Assembly: GCF_000708285.2 (NCBI RefSeq)
Contig: NZ_JAUG01000019.1
Span: 1 to 58,793 of the forward strand
Length of the DNA stretch: 58,793 bases
From: Pedobacter borealis DSM 19626
Lineage (GTDB): Bacteria; Bacteroidota; Bacteroidia; Sphingobacteriales; Sphingobacteriaceae
Direction of reading: 5' to 3'
The position numbers and the translations under genes were made by a program. Each line of letters begins with the position of its first letter. Position 1 is the first letter of the stretch. The notes below the pieces were generated by a model. That model worked only from the letters and a program-made list of their open reading frames with translations. It was not told the origin of the DNA and did not search any database. Shown here one piece after another: positions 51,635 through 58,793 of the stretch.

Positions 51635-53956
51635 TCAGGTTTTTGTAATGGTTTCCTCTAAATTATAAATGGTGGTAATCACCTCCATCATTGCAGCCAG
51701 TGTGACCTTGTTGATGTTTTTAGGAAGTGGGTACTCGCCCACAGTCAATACTTTCTCGGCATCTTTCCCACCTTTAAATATTTTTTGTTGATCTGCATAA
51801 TAAGAGCTGAGCAGTTTTATCTCCTTTTCATTTGGAATCCGGCATACAATCAACCGGAATGCCTTCTTGATTTTATCCTCAGTAGTGTTCTTTTCCTGTA
51901 GGAGTCTCGCTGCAAGAACGCGTGAAGCCTCCAGTACCGTTGGATCATTTAACATCACCAGAGCCTGAAGCGGGGTATTGGTGTTTAACCGTTTCACCTC
52001 GCACTGATCGCGGTTACTGGCATCGAAAACACCCATTGAAGGCGGTGGGACCGTACGTTTGATAAATGTATACATTCCCCTGCGGTAAAGGTCTTCGGCA
52101 TGGTCCTGGCGGTAGGAGGTCAGTATACCACGCCCGGAGGTCGCTCCTTCCCAAAGCCCCGCAGGCTGATAAGGTTTTACACTTGGACCGCCTATGGTCT
52201 TCACCAATAAGCCACTGCTGGCCAGCACCACATCTCTTATGGATTCTGCAGGGATGCGGTAACGTGGCGCACGTGCGAGCAGGATATTTTCAGGGTCGGT
52301 TTTTAATTTCTCTTTTGATACGACTGCAGATTGCTGGTAAGTCGCTGAGCTTACGATCTGTTTGACCAGACGCTTGATGTTCCAGCCATGGTCCATAAAA
52401 TCTACCGCCAGCCAGTCCAGTAGTTCCGGATGCGAGGGAAGTTCGCCCTGCATACCAAAATCACCTGAGGTCTTAACAATACCACGTCCAAAAAACTCCT
52501 GCCAGATCTGGTTCACAAATACCCTTGCTGTAAGCGGGTTTTTCCTATCGAAGAGCCACTGCGTTAAACCCAGACGGTTTTTGGGATATTTATCGCTGAA
52601 TGCAAGCAAAGATTTCGGGGTACCGGCCTGTACTTCTTCTCCGTGTGCATCATACACCCCCCTATTGAGGATATAGGTTTTACGTAGTGTATCCCTATCC
52701 CCCATTACCGAAACAATCAATTTATTGGTATCTCTCTTATTTACAAAAGCCAATATCTTTTTGATGTCTTCATTGCTGATTTCCATCAACGGTTTTTTCG
52801 CGTAGGTTTCAGCCCCCCCGACGGTTGACTGAAGTCCGACTTCTTTAACATTGTTAAAAAAAGCATATAACTGATAATATTCCTTTTGAGAGAAGGGATC
52901 ATATTTATGGTCATGGCAATGGGCACATTCAATGGTAGCAGCCAGCATGGCCTTACCAAAGGTATTCACGCGGTCTGTTACATATTCAACACGGTATTCT
53001 TCATCAATTACCCCGCCCTCCTCGGTGATTTTATGGTTCCGGTTAAAGCCAGTCGCAAGCAACTGCTCCTTGGTAGCATTAGGCATCAGGTCTCCGGCAA
53101 GCTGCCAGCTGATAAACTGCTTGTAGGGCATATTGGTATTGAAAGCATGGATAACCCAGTCCCTCCATGGCCATTGACTACGATAGTTGTCGTCCTGATA
53201 ACCATGCGAATCGGCATAACGGGCCACATCCAGCCAATGCAGGGCCATCTTCTCCCCATATGCGGGGCGCTGAAGGAGTGACTCCACAACCTTTTCATAG
53301 GCATTGTTGCTATTATCGGCTATGAACCTATTCATCATCTCCATATCCGGTGGTAGACCGGTAAGGTCGAGGCTGACCCGTTTCAATAACCTTTCTTTAT
53401 CTGCCTGTTCATTTGGTTTTATTCCTTTTTGCTCCAGTTTCTGCAGGATGAAATAATCGATTTCGTTTTTTGCCCATTCCTTATTTTCCACTTTTGGGAT
53501 CTGATGGCTTTTTGGCGGTGTAAAAGCCCAATGCCGCTCATATTTAGCTCCTTGTTTGATCCATTTTTCGATAACTGCAATTTCATGCGCGGTTAGTTTG
53601 AGATTCGAGGATTTAGGGGGCATTAGCTGGCTTGAATCCTGGCTAGAGATGCGCAAAAAAAGTTCAGAGGCTAAGGGTTTAAAGGGGACAAGCGCATGCG
53701 CCGAAGGCTTGTCTTTCAAAGCTTTATAAGCTTCTTCCGCAATATCCAGCCTTAAATCGGCTTCACGTTTATTGGCATCAGGACCGTGACAGATAAAGCA
53801 CTTATCGGACAGTATCGGCCGGACATGAAAATTATAACTGATGCTATCGGGTATCTGCTCCTGTGCAACCTGGCTCGTGGACGAACTATTGCATGCCTGT
53901 ATCGCATATATAATAGCCGAAAACAACAGCATTAAATAAAAAAGCCTACGGTTCAT
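51635..53956 (-). CDS. PSD1 / planctomycete cytochrome c (DUF1549-DUF1553) lipoprotein
   Basis: A 773-residue exported protein. The N-terminus looks like a lipoprotein signal (MNRRLFYLMLLFSAIIYAIQ, Cys22). A heme-binding CFICH site at 53-57 starts the planctomycete-type cytochrome c domain, with LMPPKSSNLKLTAHE supplying a likely Met ligand. DUF1549 follows (WAKNEIDYFILQKLEQKGIK; RVSLDLTGLPP; HWLDVARYADSHGYQDDN), then DUF1553 (NPLTARVFVNQIWQEFFGRG; SHPELLDWLAVDFM). It is the first gene of a five-gene operon. Probable role: periplasmic electron transfer in catabolism. Confidence 0.93.
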   Translation of the reverse strand: MNRRLFYLMLLFSAIIYAIQACNSSSTSQVAQEQIPDSISYNFHVRPILSDKCFICHGPDANKREADLRLDIAEEAYKALKDKPSAHALVPFKPLASELFLRISSQDSSQLMPPKSSNLKLTAHEIAVIEKWIKQGAKYERHWAFTPPKSHQIPKVENKEWAKNEIDYFILQKLEQKGIKPNEQADKERLLKRVSLDLTGLPPDMEMMNRFIADNSNNAYEKVVESLLQRPAYGEKMALHWLDVARYADSHGYQDDNYRSQWPWRDWVIHAFNTNMPYKQFISWQLAGDLMPNATKEQLLATGFNRNHKITEEGGVIDEEYRVEYVTDRVNTFGKAMLAATIECAHCHDHKYDPFSQKEYYQLYAFFNNVKEVGLQSTVGGAETYAKKPLMEISNEDIKKILAFVNKRDTNKLIVSVMGDRDTLRKTYILNRGVYDAHGEEVQAGTPKSLLAFSDKYPKNRLGLTQWLFDRKNPLTARVFVNQIWQEFFGRGIVKTSGDFGMQGELPSHPELLDWLAVDFMDHGWNIKRLVKQIVSSATYQQSAVVSKEKLKTDPENILLARAPRYRIPAESIRDVVLASSGLLVKTIGGPSVKPYQPAGLWEGATSGRGILTSYRQDHAEDLYRRGMYTFIKRTVPPPSMGVFDASNRDQCEVKRLNTNTPLQALVMLNDPTVLEASRVLAARLLQEKNTTEDKIKKAFRLIVCRIPNEKEIKLLSSYYADQQKIFKGGKDAEKVLTVGEYPLPKNINKVTLAAMMEVITTIYNLEETITKT

Positions 53957-54044
53957 ACTGATTATATTTGGTTTCGGCCCTTGCGGATGTTATGATCATC
54001 TGCAAGGGCAGGTATAATAATAAATAACTAAAACGGTTAACACA

Positions 54045-54081
54045 ATGGACTATCCTACACAATACCATGGACTATCTTATT
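54045..54081. promoter_or_regulatory. Candidate operator: 22-bp-spaced direct repeat
   Basis: The word atggactatc followed by cta or tta occurs at 54045 and 54067, start to start 22 bases apart, about two helical turns, about 90-110 bases upstream of the DUF1553 gene start. This spacing suits a dimeric AraC-type regulator. The second half-site is shared with the AraC/porter intergenic region (44484-44494). Confidence 0.45.
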
Positions 54082-54123
54082 GTGAATAAACAGAAACCTT
54101 GTTCTATCCAATGTAATCGGCGC

Positions 54124-56811
54124 TTAATTTAAAATAAAACTGGCGGGGCCGAATGATGTTAAATCAGTACTGAACAGGTTATTTTTCACTTCTATTTTCT
54201 GTCCGGTTATCTCTCCCCTTAAATTTACAGGTAATGCGGATTTTACACTCATTTCTCCAGGAAGATTGATCGTTACCTTCCCTTTAATCCCTGCCTGTTC
54301 CCAGATCCGCAGCAGCGTGCCCCGGTTACCATCAGGGTCTGCTCCGAAAGCAGTTACCAGTACGCCTTTACGCGAAACAGAAATCCCGCTTTTTTCGCGC
54401 GGCAGCTTTGCACCTATACCGCTTGCGGTGATAGATAATAAGGGCATTCTGGCTTCCCAAGACTTAATGGCAATATTTTCAGCTGTATTTTCATTTTTCC
54501 CTACGGTCCAGATCCTCACCTTTTCACTCCAGGTGCCCTCTGTCCAGTATGGGAAATTGGTATTCCACATGTTATTATAAAGATTTACAAAAGCAGAAGC
54601 TTTTTTGGGCAAATAGTCATAATCATATTTCCAGAGCCCAGGTTCTCCAAAACTCATTAATGGGGCATCAACTGCACAGATCCCAACTCCAACACCTCCA
54701 TGCTCTTTTAACGCAGCACCGGTATTTACGCCATAGATATAGCGGTTGCCTCCAGTAATCTGATCTGTTGCCAGATCCATCACCCCACCGATTCTTCCTA
54801 CCTTAAAATCAGGCTTGTTGATGTTAAATGGAAAACATAACCAGCCTCCCTCTGGAAGGGTGTTAGGGACTTTATCCTTGATCCTCCATTCTACATCAAC
54901 AAAGGGCTGCGCTTTGGGAAAGGTAAATCTTAGAGATACAGATTTGGCGATGCCTTGCGTATTACCAGTGGTCAGGGTAACAATATCAGCAAAAGAGGAC
55001 TGCACAACATTCATCTTCCAATTGTTCAGCGTAACGGCTGAATAGGGAATATTCTTTGGCATATTCGGTTTTACAGAAGCATTGAATGAATTGGAAAGCG
55101 TACAATATTTATTATAATAATCTATGGTCTGCTGATAACTGAATTTCTCGTGTAAAAACTGTCCCAGCACAAAATTATCGTCCTTCGAAACAAGTTCTTT
55201 TCCGCTTGATTTTTCGATCAAAGAAGCAATGCCTCCGCGACTGGTATCAAAACGTACCGTAAAATATTTCGTATCCAAAATAGCTGGATGATTAGCTAAA
55301 GCAACCCCATTTTTCTCATCGTTCTTTATGACCTTATAACCGTTGGCCGGTATATCATTGACCCAGATCCTTTTGCTGCCAATACTGATCTCTCCACTTC
55401 TTGCCCATGGCAATGTATTGTATACGATGATTTCTCCGGCCTTCGCCTTTACATTCTGTGCAAGAATGGCTAACCTTTTATCCAGTTCTTTTGAGACAAT
55501 ACTATCTGTAATTTTTATATATCGCCTGTGCTCCTCAAAACTGCTTTCAAACTTTTCATAAAAGCCTTCGGCCCTCGCCCGGATGAAATCATTGCCATAA
55601 TGATACCTTTCAATGCCCATATTTTTACCATCCATGGAGAAAAAGCCCCATCCGGGTGTCATCGCTCCCCAGGTATGTTCGCCATAAAGCATACTGTTTT
55701 CATAGGAAACAGCCAGTTTGTCCTCAACTGATCCACTCCGTAGCTTCCAGAGGTTTAACTGCGTATTTAAAATATCCAGAACAGGTTGAAGCGGACGGAT
55801 ATTCCTCGCCATTTTGGTTTCCTGAGGCATAGCCATTACACCATGAATCCATGGATCGACCATATCGCCCTTTATTACTGGCAGATCAGGGTTTTCGGCT
55901 AATAATGCGTTTGCAAAATCATCCAATGTCCCAATATGAACTTTAGCTCCTTTTATTTTCCCCGCTTCTTTCTTTACCTGTTCTACCTGACCCGGAGAAG
56001 GGGGACCTTCGTTATCATGAGTCATGGAAACCGCTAAATAGTTTTTAGAAGGCCAGTCATCGGGAGGCGTTAGCTTTGATCCGTACTCTGTCGAATAATT
56101 ACAGAGGATCCTTGAACCATCCGGACCTTGCCACCAGAATAATTCAGGCAATATAGGCCCGCGATTAGCATAATTCCTTCCGATCTGCAAAAATTTAATC
56201 CCTGAATGATACAACAAGGTTGGCAAAAACCAACTGTGCGCCGGTACATCGGTCATCTTTGCCGCAATGGGTAATTTTAATCCATATTTCCGGGCTACTT
56301 TAGAGGAGAACCCCAGAGAACGCGCATAATCTTCTGCTTCAAACACATCAGTATGGATCGTGGCCGGAAAAGCATGAACATTTATATACCCCTCCCTCAA
56401 GGCCTGTTCTATTTTCTTTTTTCGCTCCGGAGTCTGCAGATCACCCAGAATATCCCCCCACATTGGCCAGCCGGCAATGGTCCATTTAAACCGGTCTGAA
56501 CTTTCTTTGGTCCTTTCCTGATCAATGAGCTTAATTGCATTATCCATCATATCCACGCGGTATTTCTTTAAAACCTCCTTTGCAGACATGGTATAACCTA
56601 AATCGCAATGGGTTTTAAAGACAATCCAAATGTCCTTTACCCCAGGCGAGGTATGCCCAGGCAATAAATTCGAAGGCTGTCTGGGAACAGGGATCGGAGA
56701 CTTTGGCTGATCCTGTCCCATTACATCTTGATTAAAAAATAATATGGGTAGAATAACGCCTATAAAGCATTCCAAGATATTGTATTTCCATAAATAATTT
56801 TTCAATCTCAT
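54124..56811 (-). CDS. Secreted GH38/DUF5054-like glycosidase
   Basis: An 895-residue exported protein from the ATG at 56811, giving a signal-like N-terminus (LECFIGVILPILFF) that the longer frame to 56856 would disturb. The glycosidase domain begins IWIVFKTHCDLGYTMSAKEV, where H-x-D matches the zinc-binding start of GH38 alpha-mannosidases and relatives. The Trp/Asp-rich core (WTIAGWPMWGD; HAFPATIHTDVFEAEDYARS; SMTHDNEGPPSPG) and a C-terminal beta region follow. I recall this type as DUF5054. It likely hydrolyses an alpha-linked sugar in the periplasm or outside, supplying the transporters in the block. Confidence 0.82.
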   Translation of the reverse strand: MRLKNYLWKYNILECFIGVILPILFFNQDVMGQDQPKSPIPVPRQPSNLLPGHTSPGVKDIWIVFKTHCDLGYTMSAKEVLKKYRVDMMDNAIKLIDQERTKESSDRFKWTIAGWPMWGDILGDLQTPERKKKIEQALREGYINVHAFPATIHTDVFEAEDYARSLGFSSKVARKYGLKLPIAAKMTDVPAHSWFLPTLLYHSGIKFLQIGRNYANRGPILPELFWWQGPDGSRILCNYSTEYGSKLTPPDDWPSKNYLAVSMTHDNEGPPSPGQVEQVKKEAGKIKGAKVHIGTLDDFANALLAENPDLPVIKGDMVDPWIHGVMAMPQETKMARNIRPLQPVLDILNTQLNLWKLRSGSVEDKLAVSYENSMLYGEHTWGAMTPGWGFFSMDGKNMGIERYHYGNDFIRARAEGFYEKFESSFEEHRRYIKITDSIVSKELDKRLAILAQNVKAKAGEIIVYNTLPWARSGEISIGSKRIWVNDIPANGYKVIKNDEKNGVALANHPAILDTKYFTVRFDTSRGGIASLIEKSSGKELVSKDDNFVLGQFLHEKFSYQQTIDYYNKYCTLSNSFNASVKPNMPKNIPYSAVTLNNWKMNVVQSSFADIVTLTTGNTQGIAKSVSLRFTFPKAQPFVDVEWRIKDKVPNTLPEGGWLCFPFNINKPDFKVGRIGGVMDLATDQITGGNRYIYGVNTGAALKEHGGVGVGICAVDAPLMSFGEPGLWKYDYDYLPKKASAFVNLYNNMWNTNFPYWTEGTWSEKVRIWTVGKNENTAENIAIKSWEARMPLLSITASGIGAKLPREKSGISVSRKGVLVTAFGADPDGNRGTLLRIWEQAGIKGKVTINLPGEMSVKSALPVNLRGEITGQKIEVKNNLFSTDLTSFGPASFILN

Positions 56812-57086
56812 GATTACGATCTTATACAGGTAGCCTAGGCGCCAAAGAAACAGCACCCAGAATTTCTAACTATATAAAGGTTAAAATATAACCCGTCCTC
56901 AACTACAAGTAATTTGACAATTAGTTGTGTTTTTTTGTGGTTGTAAAAATAAAAAGGCGGTTGCTGGGAAAATGAAATATACAAACGCTTTCTGTTCCTG
57001 ATAAAGCTTATCATGATTTAGCCCTGATGCAACTTCTTCTCCGACTTTCTCGAAACTGCTCTAAAAACTGGCTTTTGTAACATCTT

Positions 57087-57212
57087 TCACCACCCGGTAT
57101 TTTCAAGGGGTTTTGTTGTTCCTTCTTTTGCTTTGTGCTTATAGGTTCTCTCGCTGATGCCGAAATAATCCATTACCTGTGTAGGGGTTTCGCTAAAAAT
57201 GGCCACTCCTTT
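57087..57212 (-). pseudogene. Helix-turn-helix-like gene remnant
   Basis: A minus-strand frame with no proper start reads FSETPTQVMDYFGISERTYK followed by HKAKEGTTKPLENTGW and a stop. The QVMDYFGISERTYKHKAKEG stretch looks like a small helix-turn-helix domain of the excisionase or regulator type found on Bacteroidota mobile elements. An upstream stop at 57213-57215 and a frame change downstream show decay. Confidence 0.4.
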
Positions 57213-57264
57213 TCAGCCATAGTGGTTCTCCGTCACTTTTGGTCACGAAGAACCAATTTTAGCG
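57191..57264. repeat. Nested imperfect palindrome
   Basis: Outer arms cgctaaaaatgg (57191-57202) and ccaattttagcg (57253-57264) pair with one mismatch. Inner arms ggttctccgtcac (57224-57236) and gtcacgaagaacc (57242-57254) pair with two mismatches. It overlaps the helix-turn-helix remnant, suggesting an insertion element within a dead gene. Confidence 0.6.
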
Positions 57265-57442
57265 ACATCCCCAAATCACCATTCAAAAAACAATTAGTAT
57301 GGGTATTATGAATAGTTTTCGTATTTCTTAATTATATACAAAAAGTAAAGTGATAATTAAACAGAGCAAAAAACACAAAATATGTTAAACATAAAGAACG
57401 ATTTTGAGTATTTTTGCTATTTTTGAAAAACGATTTAATAAA

Positions 57443-58630
57443 ATGGATAAGCTAAAAGAAAAATCGAATATATTATTAAGCCAGCAAAACTTAAGTTTTC
57501 AACGATATTTATTAAGTGAAATAAACTGGTCCAACAGATTGATATGTATATTAGGATCTAGAGGTACTGGAAAAACAACTACCCTATTGCAGAGAATGAA
57601 GTTAGCTGGGGTTGAAGAGGCACTATATATCACGCTTGATGACATTTACTTCACTTCGAAAACGTTAATTGAAACTGCGGAGAATTTTAGGCAGCAGGGT
57701 GGTAAATATCTTTATATTGATGAAGTTCACAAATACCCTGGTTGGGCCCGAGAAATAAAAAATATTTACGATTTTTATAAGGACATTAACCTAATCATAA
57801 CTGGTTCTTCAATAATCGAGATGTTAAGCTTAGAAGTAGATTTAAGCAGACGAGCAAGAGTTTACGAACTTAATGGTTTATCATTTAGAGAATTTTTGGC
57901 TTATAATCAAAATGTAATTTGTCCTGTAATGAGTCTAGAAGATGTACTAAAGAATCACATTACTATTGCTTCTGATCTAAATTCAATCAAACCTTTAAAA
58001 GCCTACAAAGAATACTGCAGCTATGGATACTACCCCTTCTTCAAAGAGGATCCCGAAGGCTATTTCATTCAGCTAACACAAGTTGTAAATTTAATTATTG
58101 GGTACGATTTATCTTCAATACAAACACTAGACAAACAACAGATTAGAAAAACCTATCAACTATTAGGAATTCTTGCCGCCCAAGTACCTTTTAAGCCAAA
58201 TATTACCAGTCTGGCAAACACACTAGAAATGAGTAGAAGTACCCTGATATTATATTTGCACTATCTTGAAAAAGCCAAATTAATACAACAAATATTCTTG
58301 GAAGGCAAAGGTATGGGTGCAATGGAGAAACCTTCTAAACTTTTGCTTGATAATACAAATCTTTTTGATGCACTTTCAACATCCCCCGCTAATGAAGGCA
58401 GTAGAAGGGAATGTTTTTTTGTAAACCAACTTAAAAATGCAGGCCATCAAGTCAGTCTTGCAAAAGCTGGGGATTTTAAAATAGATGGAAAATACACTTT
58501 CGAAGTTGGAGGTGCTAAAAAGAAGTTTAACCAAATTGCAGGGCTTGAAAACTCTTTTATCGCAGCAGATGATATTGAAATTGGTTCAGGAAACAAAATA
58601 CCTTTATGGACATTAGGATTGCTCTATTAA
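57443..58630 (+). CDS. AAA ATPase with DUF4143-type C-terminus
   Basis: A 395-residue protein from the ATG at 57443 (a TTG at 57404 opens the frame earlier but is unlikely). The ATPase core has Walker A GSRGTGKTTTLLQ at about 38-50, Walker B YLYIDEVHKYPGW and sensor-like NLIITGSSIIEM. Next comes a winged-helix-like part (SLANTLEMSRSTLILYLHYL) and a C-terminal nuclease-like DUF4143 region (GSRRECFFVNQLKNAGHQV; FKIDGKYTFEVGGAKKKFNQ). Such genes are common and mobile in Bacteroidota, with unclear function. The stop codon is also the first base of the flanking inverted motif. Confidence 0.88.
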   Translation: MDKLKEKSNILLSQQNLSFQRYLLSEINWSNRLICILGSRGTGKTTTLLQRMKLAGVEEALYITLDDIYFTSKTLIETAENFRQQGGKYLYIDEVHKYPGWAREIKNIYDFYKDINLIITGSSIIEMLSLEVDLSRRARVYELNGLSFREFLAYNQNVICPVMSLEDVLKNHITIASDLNSIKPLKAYKEYCSYGYYPFFKEDPEGYFIQLTQVVNLIIGYDLSSIQTLDKQQIRKTYQLLGILAAQVPFKPNITSLANTLEMSRSTLILYLHYLEKAKLIQQIFLEGKGMGAMEKPSKLLLDNTNLFDALSTSPANEGSRRECFFVNQLKNAGHQVSLAKAGDFKIDGKYTFEVGGAKKKFNQIAGLENSFIAADDIEIGSGNKIPLWTLGLLY

Positions 58631-58647
58631 CCTGAGTTCGATAATTA
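58628..58647. repeat. Flanking inverted motif of the terminal element, right side
   Basis: Reverse complement of 146-165 with one mismatch. It begins on the stop codon of the ATPase gene and lies nine bases before the right copy of the 137-bp repeat. Confidence 0.6.
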
Positions 58648-58656
58648 TTTGCTGAA

Positions 58657-58793
58657 AATTATATCTTATTTACGCCTAATCCCGCTTTATCGTCCTGCTG
58701 AATTTATTTCAGCATCTTTTTAGCGTGAAAGACCCTGAAATAAATTCAGGGTGACGACCGTCTTAACAGAAAACTTGATTAAAACGCCACAAA
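58657..58793. repeat. Terminal direct repeat, right copy
   Basis: Identical to 1-137. The window stops inside the element here and starts inside it at the left edge, exactly as expected if both ends represent the same assembled repeat unit. Confidence 0.9.

Larger units (their letters stand above)
56857..57442. other. Intergenic region with decayed gene fragments and palindromes
   Basis: No intact gene. The minus strand holds scattered coding-like pieces: the helix-turn-helix-like fragment at 57087-57212 and, in another frame at about 56990-57055, KVGEEVASGLNHDKLYQEQ. A nested imperfect palindrome covers 57191-57264. The AT-rich end near the ATPase contains two TATTTTTG words (57409-57416, 57418-57425) that match the -7 consensus, but their spacing to a -33 box is not convincing. 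Confidence 0.5.

Noticed and set aside
37531..56040. Many plus-strand open frames of 60-130 codons opposite the catabolic genes
   Set aside because: They are antisense shadows of well-recognised minus-strand genes in GC-richer DNA and show no family motifs of their own.
1..58793. Window as a circular plasmid
   Set aside because: No replication, partition or mobilisation gene was recognised; the end overlap is a dispersed-type palindromic element. The idea stays open as a testable alternative.

Overview
The window looks like a draft-genome contig from a Bacteroidota bacterium, most likely a Sphingobacteriaceae member close to Pedobacter. The reasons are AT-rich intergenic DNA, TAnnTTTG-type -7 boxes, a UpxY/NusG-like antiterminator in a polysaccharide operon, several families of short palindromic interspersed repeats typical of that group, and protein families such as WcaF-like acetyltransferase, peptidase E and DUF4143 ATPase. 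No rRNA, tRNA or replication gene was recognised. Family assignments come from reading motifs; no database search was possible.

Left edge (1-5.4 kb, mostly minus strand): one copy of a 137-bp repeat that also ends the window, a WecA/MraY-type initiating sugar-phosphate transferase, a GT2 glycosyltransferase, and a cluster of small secreted Cys-containing proteins. These small proteins have an N-terminal signal peptide and a C-terminal tripartite tail: a short D-x-Y/P motif, a hydrophobic helix and a basic end. Two are intact, one is frameshifted, and one survives only as a broken tail.

Exopolysaccharide locus (5.4-34.9 kb, plus strand): about 25 closely packed, often overlapping genes, closed by a strong terminator at 34910-34940. 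Order: Wza-like exporter, Wzc-like chain-length kinase, UpxY antiterminator, AsnB-type amidotransferase, GT4, Wzm/Wzt ABC exporter, cupin, methyltransferase, DegT/DnrJ aminotransferase, many glycosyltransferases (GT2, StrF-like, GT4, GT10 fucosyltransferase), two paralogous methyltransferases, an acyltransferase, then a final block of GT4, Wzy-like protein, GT4, GT2, exosortase and WcaF acetyltransferase. The final block matches what I recall as the exosortase Y (XrtY) neighbourhood. The exosortase probably processes the small tailed proteins at the left edge, so protein sorting and exopolysaccharide assembly look linked. The GT10 and acyltransferase genes carry single frameshifts. Two glycosyltransferase genes contain interspersed repeats inserted in frame.

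Spacer (34.9-37.4 kb): a small membrane protein, peptidase E, a 120-bp duplicated palindromic repeat, a decayed gene fragment and a 51-bp near-perfect palindrome.

Catabolic block (37.4-56.9 kb, mostly minus strand): two tandem secreted beta-helix proteins, a sugar-phosphate isomerase-like protein, a PhyH dioxygenase and a sugar porter form one operon divergent from an AraC regulator. A second operon encodes a planctomycete-type module (DUF1549/DUF1553 with cytochrome c, Tat-exported DUF1501, Tat-exported NHL propeller, a DUF2231/cytochrome/LRR-like/chitobiase-like membrane protein) plus an MFS transporter. A secreted GH38/DUF5054-like glycosidase lies upstream. Together they look like uptake and oxidation of an unidentified glycoside or sugar derivative. 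Decayed gene fragments lie on both sides of the block.

Right edge (57-58.8 kb): a DUF4143-type AAA ATPase and the second copy of the terminal repeat.
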